Below, piece after piece: positions 48,836-57,827 of a stretch of DNA of 64,000 bases. The translations under genes and the position numbers were made by a program. Positions within the stretch are counted from its first letter, which is position 1; every line of letters begins with the position of its first letter. Source of the stretch: DATFVA01 sp963832355 (GTDB lineage Bacteria; Bacteroidota; Ignavibacteria; Ignavibacteriales; Ignavibacteriaceae); the NCBI GenBank assembly GCA_963832355.1, contig CAWHTX010000005.1:1-64000 (forward strand). The letters run 5' to 3'. Below the pieces are notes generated by a model, which was given only the letters and a program-made list of their open reading frames with translations, had not been told where the DNA came from and made no database searches.

Positions 48836-50018
48836 ATCGGTACTTCAAATCTGATTGAAATAGGCAGACTATTTCTGAAGCTTGGTTCGATTGCTTTCGG
48901 CGGACCTGCAGCTTCCATCGGAATGATGGAAGATGAGGTGGTGACCAGACGTAACTGGGTGGACCGGCAGCATTTCCTCGACATGGTTGGTGCAACGAAC
49001 TTAATTCCTGGTCCCAACGCCGTTGAAATGGCTATCCACATAGGGTATAAACGTGGAAGGATCAGCGGTGCATTTGTCGGGGGTATAAGTTTCATGTTTA
49101 CCTCGGTAATGCTCACCGGTGTGCTGGCTTATTTTTATCTTCTTTATGGAAGTCTGCCTTCCGTCGAACCTTTCCTTTACGGAATAAAGCCTGCAGTGAT
49201 AATCATCATCCTTAATGCTGTTTATAAGCTGGGAGTTAAAGCTGTTAAAAGGGAGGAGGCTTATCTGAGCTTGAAACTGATAATAATTGCCGGCATTGTG
49301 GCATTATTAAATTTTTATGGACTTAATGAAATATATTCTATCCTTGCGGGAGGAGTATTCGGAGCTTTATTTCTATTGGTTTCCCGGGAAAATACAAAAT
49401 TAAGTGCCTTCTCTCCTTTAATTCTGCTTCCGCTGGCACTCTTGAACAATACAGCACTGGCAATAGAGAAAACAGCTGTCTCACTTTCTAAGTTATTTTT
49501 AACTTTTCTGAAGATCGGAGCCGTCTGGTTCGGCAGCGGGTATATACTGGTGGCTTATTTCAACGGGGAGTTAGTGCAGGGGCTGCATTGGATTACCAGG
49601 AAAGAACTGCTGGATGCAATCGCGGTAGGCCAGTTCACTCCGGGGCCGCTTCTGTCTTCGGCAACTTTTATCGGCTACCAGATCGCCGGTATTTACGGTG
49701 CGGTACTGGCTACAATCGGAATCGTCATACCCTCATTTGTTTTCGTTTTAATTTTAAATCCGATTGTCCCTCGTATACAGAAAATCTGTTTACCTCTCAA
49801 AATTTCTTGATGCCGTCAATGTTAGCGCCCTCGCAGTAATGTTTGTAGTGGCGTTAAAACTGGGATTTGAGGTTATTGTTCCGGCCGCAGGTTTCAGCTG
49901 GCGGGCATTATTAATTGCTCTTCTGAGTGCGGTCGCATTCCTAACTTTCAAAAAAATAAATTCTGCTTATGTTGTATTCGGCGGCGCTGCTTTAGGGTAC
50001 ATCTTTTACTTGCTCTAA
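48836..50018 (+). CDS. chrA: ChrA-type chromate transporter, frameshifted and without a standard start
   Basis: Two-domain CHR transporter of about 393 residues: first half FLKLGSIAFGGPAASIGMM, NWVDRQHFLDMVGATNLIPGPNAVEMAI; second half KIGAVWFGSGYILVAYF, ITRKELLDAIAVGQFTPGP. The protein clearly extends upstream of the ATG at 48923; a strong GGGGGAGG lies seven bases before ATC at 48836, which aligns with the expected first codon, so the ATC is a rare start or a misread ATG. A further break near 49772-49780 puts the last part in the next frame (KSVYLSKFLDAVNV onward to 50018); one extra base explains it. It probably exports chromate or a related oxyanion. Confidence 0.88.
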
Positions 50019-50151
50019 GTTAATTCCGCAGGGGCAGAATTTTCCAGTTAAGTTATCTGGAAGAGAAATTTTTGTTGATATTTAATAAAATAATATCCAA
50101 ATTATTGCCACGTCGATCAGGTCTTAACCAATAACATAAGGGAGGTTCAAT

Positions 50152-51567
50152 ATGAAGCATCTTTTTACGGTACTTTTACTCTCTCTTTTCATCGCTGGTC
50201 TGGCACCCGCACAGGATACATATACACTGGAGCGGGAACAAAATGCTATGGATCAGCATCATCAGTCCACACCTAACAGCGGTGTTTCGGAAGCAGGACT
50301 GCTGAATAGCGGTACGGTAAACAGCAATTTATTACACAAAGGTACTGCCGCTAATTTAGCCGACCTTCCGGAGATTCTATATTACTTATTCGATGAGGCA
50401 GTATCACCCACACAGAATTTTGCAGACCCCGGACGCGGAACGCAGTTCGCCGATGTTCTTGGAGGTTTAACCATGGGTTCCACCGGTCAGTTTGACGGTG
50501 CATTAATTGGTTCGGGTAATTCATCGGCAACCGATTATGTGAATACAGGCTGGATACCTGATCTCGGTACTAGCGATTGGACAATCAGTATGTGGCTCAA
50601 TAACCTGCCATCGGGAACTACTTTATATTATCTGTTTGGAGGCGACGTCTCAGTAGCCTGGCGGTGTTTCTATGGCGGTATAGCAGGGGAATACGGTGTA
50701 ATGATGAGGCATCCTTCAGGAAACGGTACGGATATAACAGTACCAGGTGTTGGTCCCGGTCCCACAGTATTAACTTTTGTTTACGATTCATCTGTTCCGG
50801 TTATTTACGCATATCTTAATGGTGTGCTTACTGTTACCCAGCCCCAGGCTGGTCAGATTACTATAGGCGGAACTACTGTCTTTAAGGTCGGCGGTTACGG
50901 TACGGTAAGCGCCGGGTTGTCAGCCGGCTCATTGATGGATGAGTTCAGATTTTACGACAGAGCTCTCGATTCTGTAGAAGTTGCCCAGACGTGGAACATT
51001 TCTGTTATTCCGGTTGAGCTTACATCATTTACAGCTTCAGCAAGCGGCAGCGATATTCAGCTATCATGGACAACCGCGACTGAAATAAATAACAGTGGTT
51101 TCAGCATCGAAAGAAAATCCTCCGGTTCCGACTTTACCGAGGTAGGCTTTGTGCCGGGTTTTGGAACAACAACAGAACCAAAGTCGTACTCCTTTGCCGA
51201 TAAAAACCTGGACAACGGAACCTATACCTACAGGTTGAAACAGGTCGATTTCGACGGGACCTCCGCATATAGTAATGAAGTTGAGGTTAATGTAACCTCT
51301 GCGTCCGTATTCGGTCTTGCGCAGAATTACCCCAACCCTTTCAACCCGGTTACAGATATCCGGTACTCGATTCCCCAGAGAAACAATGTAATGATAAAAG
51401 TGTATGATATGCTGGGAAAAGAAGTCGCAACCCTTGTCAACGAAGTAAAAGACCAGGGAACATATACAGTTTCATTTGATGCAAGCGATCTTGCAAGCGG
51501 AATATACTTATACAGCCTGCAGTCAGGCTCATTCGTAGAAACCAGGAAGATGACACTTCTGAAGTAA
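50152..51567 (+). CDS. Secreted LamG/concanavalin-like protein with T9SS sorting domain
   Basis: A 471-residue protein: signal peptide (about 1-20, LLSLFIAGLAPAQD), a disordered glutamine-rich stretch (20-70), a LamG-like beta-sandwich (about 75-280; TDYVNTGWIPDLGTSDWTIS, LMDEFRFYDRALDSVEV), then a beta-rich linker domain and the T9SS sorting domain (LAQNYPNPFNPVTDI, ending RKMTLLK). The LamG fold usually binds carbohydrates or glycoproteins. Secretion and surface attachment are likely. A good ribosome-binding site (GGGAGG) lies before the ATG. Confidence 0.9.
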   Translation: MKHLFTVLLLSLFIAGLAPAQDTYTLEREQNAMDQHHQSTPNSGVSEAGLLNSGTVNSNLLHKGTAANLADLPEILYYLFDEAVSPTQNFADPGRGTQFADVLGGLTMGSTGQFDGALIGSGNSSATDYVNTGWIPDLGTSDWTISMWLNNLPSGTTLYYLFGGDVSVAWRCFYGGIAGEYGVMMRHPSGNGTDITVPGVGPGPTVLTFVYDSSVPVIYAYLNGVLTVTQPQAGQITIGGTTVFKVGGYGTVSAGLSAGSLMDEFRFYDRALDSVEVAQTWNISVIPVELTSFTASASGSDIQLSWTTATEINNSGFSIERKSSGSDFTEVGFVPGFGTTTEPKSYSFADKNLDNGTYTYRLKQVDFDGTSAYSNEVEVNVTSASVFGLAQNYPNPFNPVTDIRYSIPQRNNVMIKVYDMLGKEVATLVNEVKDQGTYTVSFDASDLASGIYLYSLQSGSFVETRKMTLLK

Positions 51568-51572
51568 ATTTT

Positions 51573-51600
51573 ATGGGGAGGCAACTCCCCATTATTTATT
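51573..51600 (+). terminator. Terminator after the LamG-like gene
   Basis: Stem ATGGGGAG (51573-51580) and CTCCCCAT (51585-51592) with a four-base loop, then T-rich TATTTATTATACTTTT. It lies five bases past the stop. Confidence 0.8.
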
Positions 51601-51792
51601 ATACTTTTAAGCATTTTAAGTTAAACTGAAATTACGTTCAAATGTCCGTCCGGTATTAAACAAGATGTGATATTTAACAGTATTTTTAAACCCGGCAGAT
51701 TTTAATTTTAAGCAAATCAGCAGCCATCTGACCGATTTCATTAAACTATATTTATAGTGAAATGAACGAGTATTTTTATTTAGGGATTTATC

Positions 51793-52401
51793 ATGCTTCC
51801 CGATAAGTATCAGGCCCGTAACCTCGTAGCTACTCTTAAAAACCAGGCAGGACTAACAAATGAGGAAGCAGATCTTTTTCTCAGTTTTCTTTCACTGAAA
51901 AAACTGCGGAAGAAGGAACATTACCTCATGCCGGGTGATTTTTGCAACGCCGTGGCCTATGTTAATAAGGGGTGCTTAAGACGATATATTATTGATGAAC
52001 ACTCAAAGGAAACTGTTCTGAATTTTGCACTGGAAGATTACTTCGTAGGTGACCTGGAGAGCCTTATTCTTGAAGAACCGACGATTTACTTTGTCCAGGC
52101 CCTTGAAGATTGTGAACTGCTTCTCCTGTCGCGTGAAAATTTGTCTCGCGTTGGCAGTCTGATCCCGAAGTTCAAAAAGTTCCACGATGAAAAGATGAAG
52201 CGTAATCATTATTATACCTTAAAACGACTAACTTTTGCCAAATCTGCAACCCCCGAAGAAAAATATATCCGCTTAATGGAAGAACAGCCTCAGATATTCC
52301 AACGGGTTCCTATGCATTTTATCGCATCTTACCTTGGCATTGAACCGGAGTCTTTGAGCCGGCTCAGAAAACGCCTTACGGGAAAGCCTCATATTTCTTA
52401 A
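51793..52401 (+). CDS. Crp/Fnr-family cyclic-nucleotide-binding-like regulator
   Basis: A 202-residue protein typical of the Bacteroidota Crp-like group: an N-terminal barrel (KKLRKKEHYLMPGDFCNAVAYV, KGCLRRYI) and a C-terminal helix-turn-helix (VPMHFIASYLGIEPESLSRLRKRL). No cysteine cluster. It is followed at once by the monooxygenase-like and NmrA-like genes on the same strand, which may be its regulon. Effector unknown. Confidence 0.85.
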   Translation: MLPDKYQARNLVATLKNQAGLTNEEADLFLSFLSLKKLRKKEHYLMPGDFCNAVAYVNKGCLRRYIIDEHSKETVLNFALEDYFVGDLESLILEEPTIYFVQALEDCELLLLSRENLSRVGSLIPKFKKFHDEKMKRNHYYTLKRLTFAKSATPEEKYIRLMEEQPQIFQRVPMHFIASYLGIEPESLSRLRKRLTGKPHIS

Positions 52402-52500
52402 CCAAAGTCAATGAAATCCGACCCCTGCCTGGATTAAATTTCTAATGAGTTAACGATTCCAATGGAATCACAAAACAATATTAATCAACGGAGGGCCAAA

Positions 52501-52785
52501 ATGTCGTACTTATTAATTAAACACCAGGTTAAGGATTACCCTGCCTGGAAAAAGGTATTTGACGGATTTATTGACAGCAGGAAAGCCAGTGGTGAGAAAT
52601 CTTACCAGATCCTTCATCCGGAAGGTGAACCCGATAATCTGCTTGCGATTTTTGAGTGGGATGACATTGCAAATGCAAAGAAGTTCGCAAACAGCAGCGA
52701 ACTGAAAAGCACTATGGGAAAAGCAGGTGTTGTATCACAACCGGAAGTTTACTTCCTGGAAGAATATACTAAAGGTGCTGTTTAA
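52501..52785 (+). CDS. Antibiotic-biosynthesis-monooxygenase-like (ABM fold) protein
   Basis: A 94-residue protein: the start is fixed by CGGAGGGCC six bases before the ATG at 52501 (an in-frame ATG at 52462 lies upstream). The compact alpha/beta pattern (LLIKHQVKDYPAWKKVFDGF, LLAIFEWDDIANAKKFANS, VYFLEEY) fits a dimeric ferredoxin-like ABM/DUF-type fold. Whether it is an oxygenase is not clear. It is likely co-transcribed with the following NmrA-like gene. Confidence 0.7.
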   Translation: MSYLLIKHQVKDYPAWKKVFDGFIDSRKASGEKSYQILHPEGEPDNLLAIFEWDDIANAKKFANSSELKSTMGKAGVVSQPEVYFLEEYTKGAV

Positions 52786-52846
52786 AATTCTGTTTTTTCG
52801 CATTAAGTAATTATTAAGTGTATATAATTTATCACGAGGTGTAATT

Positions 52847-53725
52847 ATGAAAAGACATATGAAAATTCTGGTTACCGGTGCTACAGGAAACACCGGTTCA
52901 TTGCTCGTTCCGAAACTTGTTAGTTCAGATGCGGATGTAAAGGTTTTCGTGAGGGACGCTGAAAAGGCTGAATCATTCAAAAAGATGGGAGCAGAGGTGG
53001 TAACAGGAGATCTTGATGTGGAAGAAAGTATTGTTCCTGCGGTAAAAGATGTCGACAAAATATATCTGCTGACATGGAACGGACCAACTCAGCTTCAGCA
53101 GGTAAAGAATGTCCTTAATGCAATCAAAAAAGCCGGTGTAAGCCCGCACATTATAAGACATTCAATGTGGGGCCCTGAAAGCCGTATTATTAAACAGGGA
53201 CTCGAGGCTGAAGAACTGATCATGTCCTCCGGTCTGCCATGGACAATTTTGAAACCTACTTTCTATATGCAGAATTTAATGATGGCCGCCGGTACAATTG
53301 CATCTGACAGTGTAATTTACTGGGATATGGGAAAAGGGAAGCTGGGTATGATTGATGTAAGAGATATAGCAGAAGCAGCTTTCAGCGCAGTAACTAAAGA
53401 AGGTCTCGAGGGTAAGAGTTATATTCTTACCGGACCACAGGCAATATCTTTTGATGATATAGCTGCCATTTTCTCGGATAAGCTCGGTAAGGAGGTTAAA
53501 TATATAAATGTACCCGGTGAAGCTTCCAGGCAGGCAATGGTCGGGATGGGCCTTCCTGAATGGATTGCTGATGGGTATGTGGAGTTGTCAGAAGGGTTTA
53601 GCAAGAACTTTGCTGCCTCTACAACTAATAATGTTGAAATACTTACGGGAAGATCTGCAAGATCATTTGAGCAGTTTGCGGATGATTTTCTAACCGTCTT
53701 TGCTCCCGGTACTGAAGCCGCATAA
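52847..53725 (+). CDS. NmrA-family NAD(P)-binding protein
   Basis: A 292-residue atypical short-chain dehydrogenase with GATGNTG (10-16), VRDAEKAESFKKMGAEVVTGDL and DKIYLLTWNG, plus GMIDVRDIAEAAF. Relatives include NmrA sensors and azoreductase-like quinone reductases. No catalytic YxxxK is seen, so a redox-sensing or atypical oxidoreductase role is likely. GAGGTG precedes the ATG. It ends the three-gene run begun at 51793. Confidence 0.88.
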   Translation: MKRHMKILVTGATGNTGSLLVPKLVSSDADVKVFVRDAEKAESFKKMGAEVVTGDLDVEESIVPAVKDVDKIYLLTWNGPTQLQQVKNVLNAIKKAGVSPHIIRHSMWGPESRIIKQGLEAEELIMSSGLPWTILKPTFYMQNLMMAAGTIASDSVIYWDMGKGKLGMIDVRDIAEAAFSAVTKEGLEGKSYILTGPQAISFDDIAAIFSDKLGKEVKYINVPGEASRQAMVGMGLPEWIADGYVELSEGFSKNFAASTTNNVEILTGRSARSFEQFADDFLTVFAPGTEAA

Positions 53726-53777
53726 AAATGATCCGGGTGAAATGAACCCGGTCAGCGTGCAGCTATAGCTGGTTAGT

Positions 53778-54212
53778 ATGCTGAAGACCACAGAAGGCTG
53801 GTCGAAATACTCTCATACTCTAGTTTATTTCGCTGCCAGCCTTTCAAGTTTTCGGACTTGTATCTCAACCGCACAATTATCGGGCGATAACGTTGTTCCC
53901 GGCCCCGGTGATAATGATGGGACAGGCACCGCGAATATCACACTTAATCCGGGACAGGGAGAAATAACTTACGATATTTCCGTTTCTAATGTAGATAATA
54001 TTACAGGCATTCATATTCATAAAGCCGATTCCGGTTCCTCAGGACCTGTTGTTGTTCCTCTTACCTCTACGGGTGAATTAAGCGGAACCGTAACCGGCGT
54101 TGATAAAGATTTGATGACAGATATTTTGAAGAACCCTTCCGGTTATTATGTACAGGTACATAGTACCGATTTTCCCGCCGGAGCAATCAGAGGTCAGCTG
54201 ACTAAGAAATAA
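53778..54212 (+). CDS. CHRD-domain protein, 5' end unreliable
   Basis: A 144-residue ORF. Residues about 33-144 form a CHRD beta-sandwich (TAQLSGDNVVPGPGDNDGTG, GITYDI-like strand, TGIHIHKADSGSSGP, SGYYVQVHSTDFPAGAIRGQL). These are extracellular or periplasmic domains of unknown role. The first 32 residues are odd: no ribosome-binding site precedes 53778, and shifting frame twice near 53850-53875 would give a signal-peptide-like FAASLSSFGLVSQ before TAQLSG. The region also forms a hairpin. The true start is therefore uncertain. Confidence 0.7.
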   Translation: MLKTTEGWSKYSHTLVYFAASLSSFRTCISTAQLSGDNVVPGPGDNDGTGTANITLNPGQGEITYDISVSNVDNITGIHIHKADSGSSGPVVVPLTSTGELSGTVTGVDKDLMTDILKNPSGYYVQVHSTDFPAGAIRGQLTKK

Positions 54213-54229
54213 ACAATAGAAGTACAAAT

Positions 54230-54259
54230 CCCGGGAAATTATTTTTCCCGGGGTTTTAT
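54230..54259 (+). terminator. Terminator after the CHRD gene
   Basis: CCCGGGAAA (54230-54238) and TTTCCCGGG (54244-54252) with a five-base loop, then GTTTTATT. Good fit to an intrinsic terminator. Confidence 0.85.
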
Positions 54260-54431
54260 TAGATCCACGCCTTTAAGCTTTTCAAAATATTGATAACACA
54301 ATAAAACCTCTCTTCGGATACTCACGTATCAATCTTTGATCAAAGTCTAAATTGAAGTAGTATTGAAGCATGAACATCAGGAAGTTTTTCATTAATTTGG
54401 ATAAGTAGATTTTTTTAGAAAGGATTCCTTC

Positions 54432-55433
54432 ATGCTAAGAACTAATAACACAATTATCAAATGCGTAACCTCAATTCTTATCCTGGTAATTCTTTCTGGC
54501 TTCCATTATCTGTATTCACAGTCCCCCGAGCAAAAAAATATTTCAACGTTTTCAATTGCTGCAAGAGATTCAGCAACAGGGGAACTGGGGGTAGCAGTAG
54601 CGTCAAGGTTTTTTAGTGTCGGTTCGGTGGTGCCGTGGGCAAAAGCAAAGGTCGGAGCCGTAGCTACTCAGTCTTTTGCCAATACGAGCTTCGGCTGGCG
54701 GGGATTAGACCTTCTGAAAGACGGAGCCACACCGGAGGAAGTTGTAAAAATATTATTAAGAAATGATGACGATCCCGATCGAAGGCAGGTTGGTATTGTC
54801 GGATCGGATGGAAAATCCGTTACTTACACAGGTAGTAAATGTCTTCCCTGGGCAGGCGGGAGGAGCGGTCCAAATTATGCTATACAGGGGAACATACTTG
54901 CAGGTGAAACTGTTGTAACTGCTATGGAAAAGACTTTTTTGGAAACAGAGGGAACGTTAGCCGACAGATTATATGCTGCATTACTTGCCGGGAACGAACA
55001 GGGAGGCGATGCAAGAGGTAAACAGTCAGCAGCAATGCTGGTAGTAAAAGAACATGCCGGTTACGGGGGATATACTGACAGAGCAATTGATATTCGTGTA
55101 GATGATGATCCCCAGCCATTTAAGGAGTTAGGAAGACTGCTCAATTATGCACAGATGAATTATTCCTGGAATGAGGCCTGGACATTATTCACTCAAAAGA
55201 AATATTCTGAAGCTCTTCCTTTAATGGAACATACAGCAAAACTGGCTCCTGAAAATCCTGAAGTATTATACGATCTGGCTGTAATTCAGCTTTCTGCGGG
55301 AGAGAAGGAAGCATCGCTTAAGACATTGGAAAAAGCAGTACAATTAAATCCGAAATTAAAAAAACAGGCAGCCGGTGATAATGATCTGAAAAGTCTTCAG
55401 AGCGATCCTGAATATCAAAAAATAGTAAAATGA
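54432..55433 (+). CDS. DUF1028 Ntn-hydrolase-like protein with C-terminal tetratricopeptide repeat
   Basis: A 333-residue secreted protein: signal peptide (about 1-30), a DUF1028 domain (about 35-235; NISTFSIAARDSATGELGVA, VGAVATQSFAN, YAIQGNILAG) which is an Ntn-hydrolase-like fold with a serine/threonine following cleavage, then a TPR-like helical tail (ALPLMEHTAKLAPENPEVLY). The family often acts on unknown substrates outside the cell. Independent gene, with a weak GAAAGGA site before the ATG. Confidence 0.85.
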   Translation: MLRTNNTIIKCVTSILILVILSGFHYLYSQSPEQKNISTFSIAARDSATGELGVAVASRFFSVGSVVPWAKAKVGAVATQSFANTSFGWRGLDLLKDGATPEEVVKILLRNDDDPDRRQVGIVGSDGKSVTYTGSKCLPWAGGRSGPNYAIQGNILAGETVVTAMEKTFLETEGTLADRLYAALLAGNEQGGDARGKQSAAMLVVKEHAGYGGYTDRAIDIRVDDDPQPFKELGRLLNYAQMNYSWNEAWTLFTQKKYSEALPLMEHTAKLAPENPEVLYDLAVIQLSAGEKEASLKTLEKAVQLNPKLKKQAAGDNDLKSLQSDPEYQKIVK

Positions 55434-55500
55434 ATTCCGGAATGTAATATTTATTAATAAAAACCGGTTCTAAACAATTCTTAATTCAACAAGGTTTCTT

Positions 55501-56562
55501 ATGAAAAAAGGATACATCGTCCTAATGACGATTGCTGCATTAATAATAATATATTTTCTCTACAGATCATTCTTTGTCCATGAGAAAGTCAGGGCTGTTG
55601 AAATACATAGAGGCAGTCTTAAAACCGTTGTTTATGCTACGGGAAGCGTAACAGCCGATTCTCTTGCAACTCTCAGAAGTGAGGCCGGCGGCATAGTAAC
55701 ATTTATCAAACCCAGGGAAGGCGACATGGTCAGAACAGGTGAACTGCTTCTGACGACTAACCAGAGTGATCAAAAGTTAAAATATGAACAGGCTGAAAAT
55801 GACCTGGAGTCGGCACGAATTAATCTCAGTGAAAAAGAACTTAACCTCAAAAGAAACCGGGCTCTGGCTGAATCAAAAAGTATTACCCAAAAGGAACTGG
55901 ATGACGCGGAAAGAGAGCATAATCTGGCTAAGCTTAAGGTTGATCAGGCTCAGCTTGCCATTGATATAGCCAGGGAGGCTCTGAGAAAGACAGAAATAAA
56001 AGCTCCGTTTAACAGCAAAATCATTACAGTCTCGGCAAACCTGGGGGATAATCTGACGCCTGACGCAGAGTGCTTTACAATTTTAGCCCCCTCGTCCATA
56101 CTGATCAAAGGTGATGTTGATGAACAGGATGTATCAATGTTAAAGCCGGGACTGAATAGCATCGTTGCTTTCGATGCCTACCCGGATCAGAAGTTTGATG
56201 GGAGCTTATACCGGATCATTCCAAGAACTGATCTTGCAACCAAGACGACAACTATATATATAAAGCTGAAAAACCAACCGGAAAATTTGTTTATTGGGAT
56301 GACCGCAACGATAAACGTTTTAGCCGGTGAACTGCAGAATGTCCTGATAATCCCGCGAACATCGATAATTCAAAAACAGGAGAATCAATACGTTTTTGTA
56401 ATAGATAATGATAATGAACTGAAATCAGTAAAAATCACTACGGGCAATTCAGAAGGAAAATACGCAGAATTAACAGGCGGGAATTTAAGTGAAGGAACGC
56501 TTCTGGTAAAAGAGCCCAAAGACAGCTACCAGGATGGTATGAAGGTAGAAATCATTAAATGA
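55501..56562 (+). CDS. MacA/HlyD-type membrane fusion protein
   Basis: A 353-residue adaptor with an N-terminal anchor (about 4-24), a lipoyl half (VVYATGSVTADSLATLRSEAGG), a coiled-coil hairpin (about 90-160), a second lipoyl half (IKAPFNSKIITVSANLGD) and a barrel/C-terminal domain. It likely links the ABC permeases to an outer-membrane channel. Its stop overlaps the next ATG (ATGA). First gene of a four-gene exporter operon. Confidence 0.92.
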   Translation: MKKGYIVLMTIAALIIIYFLYRSFFVHEKVRAVEIHRGSLKTVVYATGSVTADSLATLRSEAGGIVTFIKPREGDMVRTGELLLTTNQSDQKLKYEQAENDLESARINLSEKELNLKRNRALAESKSITQKELDDAEREHNLAKLKVDQAQLAIDIAREALRKTEIKAPFNSKIITVSANLGDNLTPDAECFTILAPSSILIKGDVDEQDVSMLKPGLNSIVAFDAYPDQKFDGSLYRIIPRTDLATKTTTIYIKLKNQPENLFIGMTATINVLAGELQNVLIIPRTSIIQKQENQYVFVIDNDNELKSVKITTGNSEGKYAELTGGNLSEGTLLVKEPKDSYQDGMKVEIIK

Positions 56563-57827
56563 GAGAGAAACTATATTTAATTTTTAATATTGTAGTTAAG
56601 CATCTTTCATACAAGAGAAAGCAGACTATTCTTGTAATTGCGGGTGTTGCTGTCGGATCAATGGTCATGATCCTGACATTCGCTCTCGCAAACGGAATAA
56701 TAAGCGATATTAAAAATAAGATAATCGATATCTCACCTCTGATTACAGTTAAAGGGGAAAAAATTAATGAGAAGAAGAGATTACTGTTTACGTCTTCTCC
56801 TCGTTCAGGCGACAGGTCTTATATATCCTCCAGAATAGTTCCCGATGAAAAAAAGGAGATTAAGCCGTATACGCAGATAATATCTCTTATCGATGGAGTT
56901 AAGGGGATAGACGCTGTTTCACCTAATGTAATAATGAGAGGAGTTATACGCTACAGGACTCTCGACAGGCAGTGCCTGATTAAGGGAATAATTCCTGCCA
57001 GAGAATCGGGTATAGCAAGGTTAGTAGAAAATATGAAAACCGGCAGCCTGGAAGAGCTTGGCTATACACCCAACGGAATTATACTTGGGAGCGGACTCGC
57101 CAGGAAAATAAAAGCTGAATATACTGATATGGTTAGTGTTATCGGCGAGAAGGGGATAAGTTATACTTTGAAGGTTGTTGGTACTTTTAGCTCAGGCTTT
57201 TCTGAGGTCGACAACAATAATGCTTATGTAAATCTTAAGCTGGCCCAGAATATAATGAACATGAGTTCAAATGTTATTACTTCAATTGGAATTCATACAA
57301 CCTCACTTGAAGCGGTTGATAACATCGCAAAAACTATAAGCGAGGTGACCGGATATAAAACCGAAACCTGGGAAGCGGCGAATGCGAATCTCATTTCATT
57401 ATTTGAGCGCAATAATAATATTACCCTTTTCCTGGTGGTGTTTGTATTTATTGTTGCAGGCTTCGGTATAGCAAATGTACTTATCACCCTTGTGCTTCAG
57501 AAGCGCCAGGATATTGCGATAATGAAGTCGTTCGGATTGTCGAAAAATTCCGTTATTACAATCTTTATTCTGGAGGGACTGTTTATAGGACTAACCGGAT
57601 CTCTCATCGGGGAGATCGCAGGACATTTCCTTACAAATTTTATCTCTTCAATTCCATTTAGTTATGGCGAAAGTGCGGTTGTAAAATCTGATCATATTGT
57701 AACCGTTCAGACCTCCTTTTCGTATATCATTACCGTACTGTTCTCTGTTGTCGTAAGTATAATTTCCAGCTACGGACCGGCAAGAAGAGCCGCCGCCCTT
57801 AATCCTGTAAATAATTTGCGAGTTTAA
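56559..57827 (+). CDS. ABC transporter permease, MacB/LolCE-like, first
   Basis: A 422-residue FtsX-like permease: one N-terminal helix (about 20-45), a large periplasmic domain (about 50-270), and three C-terminal helices with FGIANVLITLVLQKRQDIAIMKSFGLS. No ATPase domain is fused. It forms a pair with the second permease 57827-59095, to which it is clearly homologous, so the unit has two half-permeases. Start overlaps the adaptor stop. Confidence 0.93.
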   Translation: MREKLYLIFNIVVKHLSYKRKQTILVIAGVAVGSMVMILTFALANGIISDIKNKIIDISPLITVKGEKINEKKRLLFTSSPRSGDRSYISSRIVPDEKKEIKPYTQIISLIDGVKGIDAVSPNVIMRGVIRYRTLDRQCLIKGIIPARESGIARLVENMKTGSLEELGYTPNGIILGSGLARKIKAEYTDMVSVIGEKGISYTLKVVGTFSSGFSEVDNNNAYVNLKLAQNIMNMSSNVITSIGIHTTSLEAVDNIAKTISEVTGYKTETWEAANANLISLFERNNNITLFLVVFVFIVAGFGIANVLITLVLQKRQDIAIMKSFGLSKNSVITIFILEGLFIGLTGSLIGEIAGHFLTNFISSIPFSYGESAVVKSDHIVTVQTSFSYIITVLFSVVVSIISSYGPARRAAALNPVNNLRV

